A stretch of DNA of 64,000 bases from Pseudomonas poae. Its GTDB lineage: Bacteria; Pseudomonadota; Gammaproteobacteria; Pseudomonadales; Pseudomonadaceae. The stretch is taken from assembly GCF_001439785.1 (NCBI RefSeq), contig NZ_JYLI01000013.1, positions 62,001 to 126,000 of the forward strand, in the 5' to 3' direction. The position numbers and the translations under genes are program-made. This document shows positions 43,409 to 51,925 of this stretch, one piece after another (positions within the stretch are counted from its first letter, which is position 1; each line of letters starts with the position of its first letter). The notes beneath the pieces are model-generated. The model was not told the DNA's origin. It did not search any database and saw nothing but the letters and a program-made list of their open reading frames with translations.

Positions 43409-44053
43409 TCAGTTCGACGCACGGTAAAGCCCGTGCGCATCGATGTAGGCCAGGACCGCGTCAGGCACCAGGAAACGTACCGACTTCCCGCTGGCCAGCA
43501 GTTGACGGATCTGGGTGGCAGACACCGCAAGCGGGGTCTGCCAGACGAATGCAATATTCCCGTTCGGCCCGGTCAGGGCCAAGGGGTCACTTACCGACCG
43601 CGCGGCCAGCAGGTTGCGCAGGGCATCCGGCGGTTCGCTGTCGGCATCCGGGCGTTGCAGCACCAGGATATGGCAATGCTGGAGGAGTTCCTCCCAGCGA
43701 TGCCAAGAGGGCAGGCCGCAAAATGCGTCCCAGCCCAAAAGCAGAAACAACTGGTCATCAGCGGCCAACTCGGCGCGCATCAGCTCCAGGGTGTCGACAG
43801 TGTAGGACGGTTTATCGCGCTTGAGTTCGCGGTCGTCCACCACCAGCGGTGCGATGCCTTCCACTGCCACGCGCACCATTTCCAGGCGCTGCTGCGGCGA
43901 CACCTGCGGCATGTCGCGATGGGGCGGCCGCGCGTTGGGCATCACCCGCATCTCGTCCAGCCCCAGCGCATCGGCAACCTCAAGTGCACTGCGCAAATGG
44001 CCGATGTGCACGGGGTCGAAGGTGCCACCGAGCAGCCCGATGCGTTTAGCCAT
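43409..44053 (-). CDS. nadD: nicotinate-nucleotide adenylyltransferase
   Basis: This 214-residue enzyme adenylates nicotinate mononucleotide in NAD synthesis. The nucleotidyltransferase signature GLLGGTFDPVHIGHLRSALE sits at the N-terminus, followed by RVMPNARPPHRDMPQVSPQQ and the C-terminal PLAVSATQIRQLLASGKSVR (ISSTxIR-like). I start it at 44053 (MAKRIGLLGG), with a TGATG overlap with the proA stop. The longer open frame upstream is only a shadow of proA. P. aeruginosa has the same gene order. Confidence 0.95.
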   Translation of the reverse strand: MAKRIGLLGGTFDPVHIGHLRSALEVADALGLDEMRVMPNARPPHRDMPQVSPQQRLEMVRVAVEGIAPLVVDDRELKRDKPSYTVDTLELMRAELAADDQLFLLLGWDAFCGLPSWHRWEELLQHCHILVLQRPDADSEPPDALRNLLAARSVSDPLALTGPNGNIAFVWQTPLAVSATQIRQLLASGKSVRFLVPDAVLAYIDAHGLYRASN

Positions 44054-45318
44054 CAAGTGCGCACGTGACCGTCGCCGAACACTACGTACTTCTCGCTGGT
44101 CAGGCCTTCCAGGCCGACCGGGCCGCGTGCGTGGAGTTTGTCGGTGGAGATGCCGATCTCTGCCCCCAGGCCATACTCGAAGCCATCGGCAAAGCGCGTC
44201 GAGGCGTTGATCATCACCGACGCGGAATCCACCTCGGTGAGGAAACGCCGGGCATCGCTGAAATGCTCGGAGACGATCGCGTCGGTGTGCTTGGAGCCGT
44301 AGGTATTGATGTGTTCGATGGCCTGGTCCAGGTCGTCGACGATACGGATCGACAGGATCGGCGCCGTGTACTCCGTGTACCAGTCCTGCTCGGTGGCTTC
44401 GATCACGTCTGCGCCCAGCAGCGCGCGGGTGCGTTCGCAGCCTCGCAGTTCCACGCCCTTGTCGCGGTAGATGGCAGCCAGCGGCGGCAGCACGCGCTCG
44501 GCAATGCCGGCGTGCACCAGCAGTGTCTCCATGGTGTTGCACGGGGCGTAGCGATGGGTCTTGGCGTTGTCCGCGATGCGGATCGCCTTGTCGATGTCGG
44601 CGGCCACGTCGATGAACACGTGGCACACGCCGTCCAGGTGCTTGATCACCGGCACCTTGGCCTCGCGGCTGACGCGCTCGATCAGGCTCTTGCCACCGCG
44701 TGGCACGATCACGTCGACGAACTCGGGCATGGTGATCAACGCGCCGACGGCGGCGCGGTCAGTGGTTTCCACCACCTGCACCACTTCGGTGGGCAACTCG
44801 GCCACGGCCAGGCCCTGCTGGATGCAGGCGGCAATGGCACGGTTGGAATTAATGGCCTCGGAACCGCCGCGCAGGATGGTGGCGTTGCCGGACTTGAGGC
44901 ACAGGCTCGCAGCGTCGATGGTCACGTTCGGGCGCGACTCGTAGATGATGCCGATCACGCCCAGGGGCACGCGCATCTTGCCGACCTGGATACCGGACGG
45001 CAGGTAGCGCATATCGCGGATTTCACCGATGGGGTCAGGCAGCTTGGCCACCTGACGCAGGCCTTCGATCATGTCGTCGATACGGGCCGGGGTCAGTTCC
45101 AGACGGTCCAGCAGGGCTGGCTCAAGGCCATTGGCGCGGCCGTTGGCCAAATCCTGTTCGTTGGCGGCCGCAAGCGCTGCGCGCGAGGTATCCAGCGCAT
45201 CGGCGGCGGCCAGCAGGGCACGGTTCTTCTGCGCAGTGCTCGCGCGGGCGATCAACCGCGAGGCCTGGCGGGCTGCGCGACCCAGGCGGGTCATGTAGTC
45301 GAGAACGGACTCAGTCAT
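44053..45318 (-). CDS. proA: gamma-glutamyl phosphate reductase
   Basis: This 421-residue aldehyde-dehydrogenase-fold enzyme makes glutamate-5-semialdehyde for proline synthesis. Recognised are PLGVIGIIYESRPNVTIDAA, SGNATILRGGSEAINSNRAI and VIKHLDGVCHVFIDVAADID, and the catalytic Cys in THRYAPCNTMETLLVHAGIA. The C-terminal TDKLHARGPVGLEGLTSEKY is diagnostic. It is the most upstream gene of the proA-nadD-rsfS-rlmH-mrdA-rodA-mltB-rlpA run. Confidence 0.97.
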   Translation of the reverse strand: MTESVLDYMTRLGRAARQASRLIARASTAQKNRALLAAADALDTSRAALAAANEQDLANGRANGLEPALLDRLELTPARIDDMIEGLRQVAKLPDPIGEIRDMRYLPSGIQVGKMRVPLGVIGIIYESRPNVTIDAASLCLKSGNATILRGGSEAINSNRAIAACIQQGLAVAELPTEVVQVVETTDRAAVGALITMPEFVDVIVPRGGKSLIERVSREAKVPVIKHLDGVCHVFIDVAADIDKAIRIADNAKTHRYAPCNTMETLLVHAGIAERVLPPLAAIYRDKGVELRGCERTRALLGADVIEATEQDWYTEYTAPILSIRIVDDLDQAIEHINTYGSKHTDAIVSEHFSDARRFLTEVDSASVMINASTRFADGFEYGLGAEIGISTDKLHARGPVGLEGLTSEKYVVFGDGHVRT

Positions 45319-45493
45319 GGTCAGGGAGACTTGGCCAAAGAGGAAAGCGGCAGATTATAGCTGTGACGCCGCCCGACTGACAGCGGTGAGGGGCGGATGG
45401 TCGAAATGAACTGTAAAAAACAGGTGTTCAGCGGTAATTAAGCGGGGAGTTGTTATTATTCGGTCACATTTACCTGTATTCCCCTGACCTCTT

Positions 45494-46177
45494 ATGCCAA
45501 GCGTCACGCCCCAACTCCCCGCCAGCGCCCTGCCCGACCGCTTCTTCGACCGCGACGCGCAATTGCTCGCACGGGATCTGCTCGGAAAAGTCATACGCCA
45601 TCGCGTGGGCGATCTCTGGCTTTCTGCGCGAATTATTGAAACCGAAGCCTATTACGTGGCAGAAAAAGGCAGTCACGCGTCACTTGGCTACACAGAAAAG
45701 CGTAAGGCTTTGTTTCTGGATGGTGGCCATATCTACATGTATTACGCGCGCGGCGGCGATTCGCTGAACTTCAGCGCCCATGGCCCGGGCAACGCGGTGC
45801 TGATCAAGTCGGCCTATCCGTGGGTGGACGAGGTCTCGGGCCCCGCGAGCCTGGCGCAGATGCTGCTCAATAACCCGAACCCCGACGGCAGCCCGCGCGC
45901 CTCGCAAAAGCTCTGCGCCGGCCAGACGCTGCTGTGCAAGGCACTGGGCCTGAAGGTGCCGATGTGGGACGCCAAGCGGTTCGATCAGGAGCTGCTTTAT
46001 GTGCAGGACGTGGGACAGACGCCCACGCAAATTATCCAGACCACCCGCCTGGGCATCCCGAGCGGACGCGATGAGCACTTGATGTACCGTTTTGTCGATG
46101 CAGGCTATGCGCCTTATTGCACGCGGAACCCGCTGCGCCGAGGCCAGGTCGAAGGCCGGGATTATTTTTTGATTTGA
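45494..46177 (+). CDS. 3-methyladenine DNA glycosylase, AAG/MPG family
   Basis: This 227-residue base-excision repair enzyme shows ARIIETEAYYVAEKGSHASLG (given in parts: ARIIETEAYY, VAEKGSHASLG), where the second Glu is catalytic, KRKALFLDGGHIYMYYARGG and FSAHGPGNAVLIKSAYPWVD. The C-terminus PLRRGQVEGRDYFLI is also typical. The single AAG domain spans the whole protein. With the AidB homologue elsewhere in this window it adds to alkylation-damage defence. It has its own upstream gap of 175 bases, divergent from proA. Confidence 0.92.
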   Translation: MPSVTPQLPASALPDRFFDRDAQLLARDLLGKVIRHRVGDLWLSARIIETEAYYVAEKGSHASLGYTEKRKALFLDGGHIYMYYARGGDSLNFSAHGPGNAVLIKSAYPWVDEVSGPASLAQMLLNNPNPDGSPRASQKLCAGQTLLCKALGLKVPMWDAKRFDQELLYVQDVGQTPTQIIQTTRLGIPSGRDEHLMYRFVDAGYAPYCTRNPLRRGQVEGRDYFLI

Positions 46178-46214
46178 GCCGACCGGGCATGAGCGCTTAT
46201 ATCGCCGCAGCCCT

Positions 46215-46304
46215 TTGTGGGAGCGGGCCCGCCCGCGAAAGCGGTGGATCAGTCAACGTCAATGTTTGCTGGGCCGACGTCTTCGCGGGCAAGCCCGCGC
46301 CCAC
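46215..46304. repeat. REPIN, GTGGGAGCGGGCCCGCCCGC class
   Basis: The left arm TGTGGGAGCGGGCCCGCCCG starts at 46216, and the right arm ends GCAAGCCCGCGCCCACAG. It is a third sequence class in this window, between the glycosylase and DedA-PAP2 genes. Confidence 0.8.
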
Positions 46305-46355
46305 AGTTGATCTTTAGTGTTCCGGTTTACGTAGTGCATAGAGGGAGTGAAGTGT

Positions 46356-47672
46356 ATGGGCCAATGGCTCGATAGCATTACCGGCTGGCTGACTGTAAAT
46401 CCGCAGTGGCTGGCCGTGGCGGTGTTTATCGTCGCGTGCGTGGAGTGCCTGGCGATTGCCGGGCTGATCGTGCCGGGCACGGTGTTGCTGTTCGCCATTG
46501 CCGCGCTGGCTGGCAGCGGGGCGTTGTCGCTGAGCGAGACGTTGCTGCTGGGGTTTCTCGGCGGGCTGCTGGGCGACGGCGTTTCCTACTTTCTGGGTCG
46601 ACATTTCCACCAGAATATCCGGCGATTGCCCGGCTTGCGTCACCACCCGGAATGGATGAACGGCGCCGAAACCTACTTCCACAAATACGGCATCGCCAGC
46701 CTGCTGGTCGGACGCTTCATTGGCCCGTTGCGCCCGATGCTGCCCATGGTGGCCGGCATGTGCGACATGCCCTTCCCACGTTTTGCCGCCGTGAGCATTG
46801 TGGCGGCGGCAGGCTGGTCGGTGGCTTACCTGCTGCCGGGCTGGGCGACGGGCGCCGCGTTCCGCCTGCCATTGCCGGAAGGCTTCTGGCCTGAGGCGGC
46901 GGTCGTCGCAGGATGCCTGGCTGTCTTGCTCGGCCTGAGCTTGAACAGCAGCCTGCGCGGCCATCGCCGCGCAACGCTCTGGATCGGCTGCGCGAGCCTG
47001 GTGCTACTGGTCGCGATGTTTATCGGCTACCCACACCTCAATCACTTTGATCAGGGCCTGAGCGCACTGGTGCAGGAGCATCGCAGCGAGTGGCTGGACG
47101 AGGTGATGGTGCGGATCACGCAGTTGGGCGAGTTCAAGAAAATGTTCGTCGCCAGTGCGGTGTTCACCGGCCTGCTGTTACTGGCGCGACAATGGCGCCA
47201 TGCGCTGTTCGTCGGTGCCACGCTGGCCGGAGCAGCCGTGGTCAATACCGGCACCAAGCTGTTCTTTGCCCGAGGCCGCCCGGAAATACTCACCGAACCG
47301 CTCACCAGTTTCAGCATGCCCAGCGGACATGCTTCCGGCGCCTTCGCGTTTTTCCTCGCGCTGGCAGTGCTGGCAGGGCGCGGCCAGCCTGCGCGGCTGC
47401 GCCTGACCTGGATGCTGATGGGCTGCATTCCGGCCGCGTTCATCGCGTTGTCGCGGGTGTACCTGGGCGCTCATTGGCCATCGGACATTCTTGCCGGCAC
47501 GCTGCTGGCCATGACCGTGTGTGCGTTCTCCCTTGCGATCAGCGAATACCGCAGCCCCCTGCCGGCCCTGTCGCGCAGAACCTGGTGGTTGCTGTTGCCA
47601 GCGCTGGCGGCGGTGATGAGCTTTATCGCCCTCACCGGCACACCTCATGCGCTGTTGCGCTACGCCTATTGA
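46356..47672 (+). CDS. DedA-PAP2 phosphatase fusion protein
   Basis: This 438-residue membrane protein joins an N-terminal DedA/SNARE-associated domain (about residues 15-190: AGLIVPGTVLLFAIAALAGS, FLGGLLGDGVSYFLGRHF, GRFIGPLRPMLPMVAGMCDM) to a C-terminal PAP2 lipid-phosphatase domain (about 225-438). The PAP2 motifs are intact: KLFFARGRPE, PSGHASG, and SRVYLGAHWPSDILAG. The ATG at 46356 has GAGGGAG 8 bases upstream, so I prefer it to the GTG at 46347. It may handle undecaprenyl-pyrophosphate or other lipid phosphates: DedA proteins translocate lipids and PAP2 dephosphorylates them. The substrate is inferred. Confidence 0.92.
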   Translation: MGQWLDSITGWLTVNPQWLAVAVFIVACVECLAIAGLIVPGTVLLFAIAALAGSGALSLSETLLLGFLGGLLGDGVSYFLGRHFHQNIRRLPGLRHHPEWMNGAETYFHKYGIASLLVGRFIGPLRPMLPMVAGMCDMPFPRFAAVSIVAAAGWSVAYLLPGWATGAAFRLPLPEGFWPEAAVVAGCLAVLLGLSLNSSLRGHRRATLWIGCASLVLLVAMFIGYPHLNHFDQGLSALVQEHRSEWLDEVMVRITQLGEFKKMFVASAVFTGLLLLARQWRHALFVGATLAGAAVVNTGTKLFFARGRPEILTEPLTSFSMPSGHASGAFAFFLALAVLAGRGQPARLRLTWMLMGCIPAAFIALSRVYLGAHWPSDILAGTLLAMTVCAFSLAISEYRSPLPALSRRTWWLLLPALAAVMSFIALTGTPHALLRYAY

Positions 47673-48259
47673 GTGAACAGCTCGCCCTGCAACTCATCGA
47701 GCAGCATCTGGATCGCGTCCAGACGCTGCTGCGGGTCGTCGATTTGCAGCAGGTCGATCTTGTCCGCTTCAGTGAACGGCAATAGATACGCGAGCTGATT
47801 ACCCAGCGCCTGCTGGCCTTCGGCATTGCCGCCCATGTCCAGAGAAGCGACCATCGGATGCTCGGCCAGGGCCTGGAGCAGCGCCAGCAGGTCGGCGTCC
47901 TCTTCTTCGAGTGGCAGGTCCGGTTGCTCGTCCAGCCATTGCACGTCGGCTACCAGCAACTGGTCTTTCTGCACACCCGCTTCGCGTACCCGAAACCGGC
48001 GCCCGCCTTCGACGCGAATCCCCAGCAAGCCGTTGTCCTGCTGTTTGAAGTCGCGAATCAAGGCCTCGCAGCCGATCAGCGCATAGCCGTCCGGCGCCAT
48101 GCCGACTTCCCGGCCGTCGAGGATGCACACCACGCCGAAGCTTTCGCCCTTTTTCATGCAGCGGCTGATCATGTCCAGGTAGCGTGCCTCGAACAACTGC
48201 AGATCGAGCGTGCAGCCGGGGAACAGCACGGTATTGAGCGGGAACAGCGCCAAACTCAT
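47666..48259 (-). CDS. LON peptidase substrate-binding domain protein
   Basis: This 197-residue protein is a stand-alone LON N-terminal-like domain, with no AAA or protease part. LFPLNTVLFPGCTLDLQLFE and ARYLDMISRCMKKGESFGVV are diagnostic. GAGGAAACCTTT precedes the ATG. Its stop overlaps the end of the convergent DedA-PAP2 gene by 7 bases. Such proteins are common in proteobacteria with unknown role. In PAO1 as I recall it, it sits next to lrgB, while here the two toxin-like genes intervene. Confidence 0.92.
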   Translation of the reverse strand: MSLALFPLNTVLFPGCTLDLQLFEARYLDMISRCMKKGESFGVVCILDGREVGMAPDGYALIGCEALIRDFKQQDNGLLGIRVEGGRRFRVREAGVQKDQLLVADVQWLDEQPDLPLEEEDADLLALLQALAEHPMVASLDMGGNAEGQQALGNQLAYLLPFTEADKIDLLQIDDPQQRLDAIQMLLDELQGELFTQ

Positions 48260-48433
48260 AAAGGTTTCCTCAACCCTGATTTAAACGATTACCGACAGGC
48301 GGCCATCATGCCTGATCTGTTCGGCTTTTACGGCTACGCCGCCGTACATATTCACCGCCACCCTCTCGCACACCGCACACACAATCAACAACGCGACGAC
48401 CGCAAACACTGTTCACAAGACGAGAGCAACAAC

Positions 48434-51400
48434 GTGGCGAAACCCTTCATTGACGTCAGCATAGACACCCCTTCGGCAGATCCGGTACTCATCACTGACA
48501 TTATCGATGCCAGTCATTTATCAAATTCTGTAACAAATTCTTCCGCTAAAACCACGCCCGGCCTTGGCGATGTGGACGCCTTGTTCGGCCCCTTGCAGTT
48601 CGGTGAATGCACAGTGAGCCGAAAAGAACTCCACGCCATGAGCGCGACCCTCAACGGCAAGGAAATCACGGGCGCCAATACTTACTTTGCCGATGCCGAG
48701 CAAGGCTTCATTGATGCACTGGTGTTCGATCCGGGTGAGATAAAACGCCGCATGACGTCAGCAGTTGCCCAGGATGCGCAGCTTGTCGCCACCTTGATGT
48801 ATGAAATCGCCACCCGTCGGTCCCCTGGCGCTACGCCGCTGTTTGGCGAGACCACGCAAAGCATTGCCGACGCAGACATGGATGCGGTCAGCAAGGTTTT
48901 AGGCTCGGTACAGCGCATGGACATCACCCGCACGGCACGGTCCGACTCGCTGCCGCATTGGGTCAATCGAGCAAAGACCCGCGCCATGAGTGTCGTCGGC
49001 GTCGGTATGCAGCTGTATGGGTTATACAGCGCTTACCGGGGGGCGATAGAGGCGCTCAAGCGAGGTGATGCGGGCGAAGTGGCGCTCAATCTGGGCGGCG
49101 GGGTGACGGAAGTCGCTTCGATGGGCATCGAGTACGCAATGAGCAAAACCGGCCAGCACATGATCCAGCAAGGCTCGCAGAACCTGGAGCTCTTTCGCAA
49201 GACCGCCGCCGGCAAGTGGCTGGCGCGCAGTTCCGGGATGGTCGCTGCGGTCCTCACATTGCCATTTGATGTGTACACCGCAATCAAATCGTTCAACGAC
49301 GCCGCCAGTGCAGAGGGAAAAAAAGCCCAGGACCTGTACGTCACCGGCGGTTTGAGTGTGGCCAGCGCCGGCATCTCGCTGGCACTCGGGGTCGCCGCGC
49401 TGATGGGCTTGCAGTACGCCGGCCCCATCGGGCTTGTCGCGGCCGGCCTGATGATCGCCGGGGCCGCTATCTACCAGGCAGTGCGCGTGGTCGACGATAT
49501 CGACGACTACATCGAGCTCACGGTAGGCGAGCGCTGGCGCGCAGGCTGGCTGGCCTTCTGGGCAGTGGAGCAGGACACAGCACTCATGGATCGCTTCAAA
49601 GCGGCCAAAACCTACAGCGACTACGAAAAACTGCTCAAGAGCCGGAGCCTCCAATGGCTCGAAAACGAGTTCAAGGATCGTTTTGAAGCCGTCTACCTCG
49701 GTCGCTTCGAGGTAACACTTGAGCCACGCAGGATTCACCGCTTCAGTTGGAAAGACGGTGAACAACCCTATGATCCGGTCAATAGCCCCACCGTCAGGGA
49801 AACCGACGATGTGCTCGCCGCCTGGGACGGCGCCCCCAATGATAAGGACCGTGTGGTTTTCGGCCATCGCGACGCTGCAAAAGGTGTGTTCTGGCAGCTT
49901 GGGGACGGTAACGACTACGTCATAGGCGTGGGTGCTCAGCCCAATCATTTCAGTCTCGGCTCAGGACGCAAGCAACTCAAGGGTGGCAATAAAGATGATG
50001 CCTTCGTCTTTCAGTCCGCGGCCCAGACACTCACCGACGGCTATAAGCAAGCACCGGGCGCCCTGGACGGCGGCAATGGCGCCGACCTGTTGTGGTTACA
50101 GGGAAAGCACCAGGCGATCGTTCACGGGACGGACCCCACGCCTTACCGGGGTTACAACATTGATCTACAGGCGCAACGCCTCGAGCTGATGCCTGTGGAC
50201 AAGAATGCCGAACCGGTGCTGCACACTCGCATGACCTCTATCGAGAAAGTCGAGACCCTGGCCGGGGCAAGCAATACGGTGGTCGGCAGCGATAAGGCCG
50301 ATGTGATAATGGCCAACGGAGATGACGCTATCCAGGCAGGTGATGGCAACGACCACATCAGCCTGCGCGGCACTGACTGCAGGGCCGAGGGCGGTCCCGG
50401 CCTGGATACCTACTACTTGCACAAGGCCAGCCGCCATATCGCTATCAGCGAAGACGGAAAAAGCGAAAGCCTGGTGTATCTGGGGGTGCCGCTGGAGCTG
50501 GTGCAAGCCTGGAAGATCCAGGGGCAAGCCCTGGTGATTCATTCGTTGCGGGATGCTGCGCTGGAGTCGCCCCAACGAGAAGTGCTCATCAAGAATGTCT
50601 ACGAACAGCGCGAAGGCAAGCGCTCATTGCTCAATGCCAAATGGTTATTCATCACCGAGGACGGTTATTACCTTCAACCGGACTTGCCCGGCGAAATTGC
50701 AGGCACCGAGGATGTCGGGATTGAGGTGCTGGTGATTGTGCAAGGCACTGCCAAACCCTCGCCGGTGTTACTCAACGACAGTCGTGAGATCAACGCCGCA
50801 GAATATTTTATGGATCGCGGCACGACGAGCAGGCACCTGCGAGTCAACCAAGCATCTGCCGCGCCACCCTGCACCCTTTATCTGGACTTCGATAGCAGCG
50901 AAATTCAGGGCGTCGACGCCACTTACACGGTGGACGTAAAAAAACACCTCAATACCGCTCTCAGTTATTCAAGCCTTTCCTACAGGATCCGCTTGAATGA
51001 CAGTTTGCTTTTTATCCATAACCCGATGATAGAAAACCCGGTCACTAAAACCGACAGGGGTGGCGGCATCTTCAGCTCATCATGGAAAGCCATCAGCGAA
51101 ATCACGCTGGTGATGCGCGACGGCGTGTCTTACGCCCTGGATGCGCCTCGAAACAACCACTCTGAAGATGCGCAGAAACCCGGCTCAAGAAGCATCGAAA
51201 GCCGCACCTCGTTACGCGAACGGGCAGGCCGATATACCTGCGTCAACCCCACGACTAACCGATATGCGTTAAAAGCGACGCCGCAAAAAATCAGTTTCCC
51301 GGCGCTGGACTATCGCTGCATTTATCACCTTGACGGCCAATCGAGCTATTACGCGCTTTACCCCAGCAGAAACATGTCGCTGCAACTCTCAACCGTTGAA

Positions 51401-51877
51401 GGCAGCCAGGGTTCCGTTTGGAACATTTACACCGATAACGTCGATGATCGAATCAACCGCAAGGCACTGACCCTTGAAAACAACCTGCTGGAGATCGGGA
51501 CTGTTCATGTACAGCTTGCCCCCAGTGAGAATCCCAACGCTTTGCTTGAAACCGTCTACGTGTTTCTGACGTGCGGCATCACCTACAAAGTCCACGCCCT
51601 TTTCAACTGGATTGAACTCTATGCGATCGACGCCGCGGCATGCGCTTCGATTCCAGCCATCGTTGAAGAAATCCACCGGCACAGACAGTACGAGTTGAAC
51701 CAGGTATTCGCGGGCACCCGAATACTTATCCACAACCTGCAACTCATCGATGCCAGCGCCGGCGCGATCTACTACGTCGCCGATACCGATACCTGGGAGC
51801 TCGACAGCGACCGCGCGCGCGCGATCAACATTGACGACCTGACAATCGAAAAGCCATCGAGCACAGAAAACAGCTGA
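48434..51877 (+). CDS. TcdA/TcdB pore-domain protein with RTX-like repeats
   Basis: With the GTG at 48434 (AKPFIDVSIDTPSADP; GAGAG box 7 bases upstream) this is a 1147-residue protein; the frame also holds an ATG at 48308, but the 42 intervening residues look non-coding. Residues about 180-380 match the TcdA/TcdB-type pore-forming domain: SVVGVGMQLYGLYSAYRGAI, LPFDVYTAIKSFNDAA, GLSVASAGISLALGVAALMG and QAVRVVDDIDDYIELTVGER. Degenerate RTX-like motifs follow (about 488-660): GDGNDYVIG, GGNKDDAFVF, GGNGADLLWL, GDGNDHISLRG and GGPGLDTYYL. Residues 660-1147 are unassigned beta-rich. No signal peptide or type I export gene is seen. The ART-like gene is 48 bases downstream. Confidence 0.75.
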   Translation: MAKPFIDVSIDTPSADPVLITDIIDASHLSNSVTNSSAKTTPGLGDVDALFGPLQFGECTVSRKELHAMSATLNGKEITGANTYFADAEQGFIDALVFDPGEIKRRMTSAVAQDAQLVATLMYEIATRRSPGATPLFGETTQSIADADMDAVSKVLGSVQRMDITRTARSDSLPHWVNRAKTRAMSVVGVGMQLYGLYSAYRGAIEALKRGDAGEVALNLGGGVTEVASMGIEYAMSKTGQHMIQQGSQNLELFRKTAAGKWLARSSGMVAAVLTLPFDVYTAIKSFNDAASAEGKKAQDLYVTGGLSVASAGISLALGVAALMGLQYAGPIGLVAAGLMIAGAAIYQAVRVVDDIDDYIELTVGERWRAGWLAFWAVEQDTALMDRFKAAKTYSDYEKLLKSRSLQWLENEFKDRFEAVYLGRFEVTLEPRRIHRFSWKDGEQPYDPVNSPTVRETDDVLAAWDGAPNDKDRVVFGHRDAAKGVFWQLGDGNDYVIGVGAQPNHFSLGSGRKQLKGGNKDDAFVFQSAAQTLTDGYKQAPGALDGGNGADLLWLQGKHQAIVHGTDPTPYRGYNIDLQAQRLELMPVDKNAEPVLHTRMTSIEKVETLAGASNTVVGSDKADVIMANGDDAIQAGDGNDHISLRGTDCRAEGGPGLDTYYLHKASRHIAISEDGKSESLVYLGVPLELVQAWKIQGQALVIHSLRDAALESPQREVLIKNVYEQREGKRSLLNAKWLFITEDGYYLQPDLPGEIAGTEDVGIEVLVIVQGTAKPSPVLLNDSREINAAEYFMDRGTTSRHLRVNQASAAPPCTLYLDFDSSEIQGVDATYTVDVKKHLNTALSYSSLSYRIRLNDSLLFIHNPMIENPVTKTDRGGGIFSSSWKAISEITLVMRDGVSYALDAPRNNHSEDAQKPGSRSIESRTSLRERAGRYTCVNPTTNRYALKATPQKISFPALDYRCIYHLDGQSSYYALYPSRNMSLQLSTVEGSQGSVWNIYTDNVDDRINRKALTLENNLLEIGTVHVQLAPSENPNALLETVYVFLTCGITYKVHALFNWIELYAIDAAACASIPAIVEEIHRHRQYELNQVFAGTRILIHNLQLIDASAGAIYYVADTDTWELDSDRARAINIDDLTIEKPSSTENS

Positions 51878-51925
51878 GCACGGCCTGTTATTCGTCATCC
51901 TTTAACAACGTCACGGACGGACCCA

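Noticed and set aside
44054..44626. N-terminal part of the 405-codon frame leading into nadD
   Set aside because: It is proA read in another frame on the same strand; nadD starts at its own ATG at 44053.
47858..48433. N-terminal extension of the pore-domain frame back to 47858
   Set aside because: The first 150 residues are antisense to the LON-domain gene and look non-coding; residues up to the GTG at 48434 are His- and Arg-rich. The start at 48434 (or possibly ATG 48308) is more likely.
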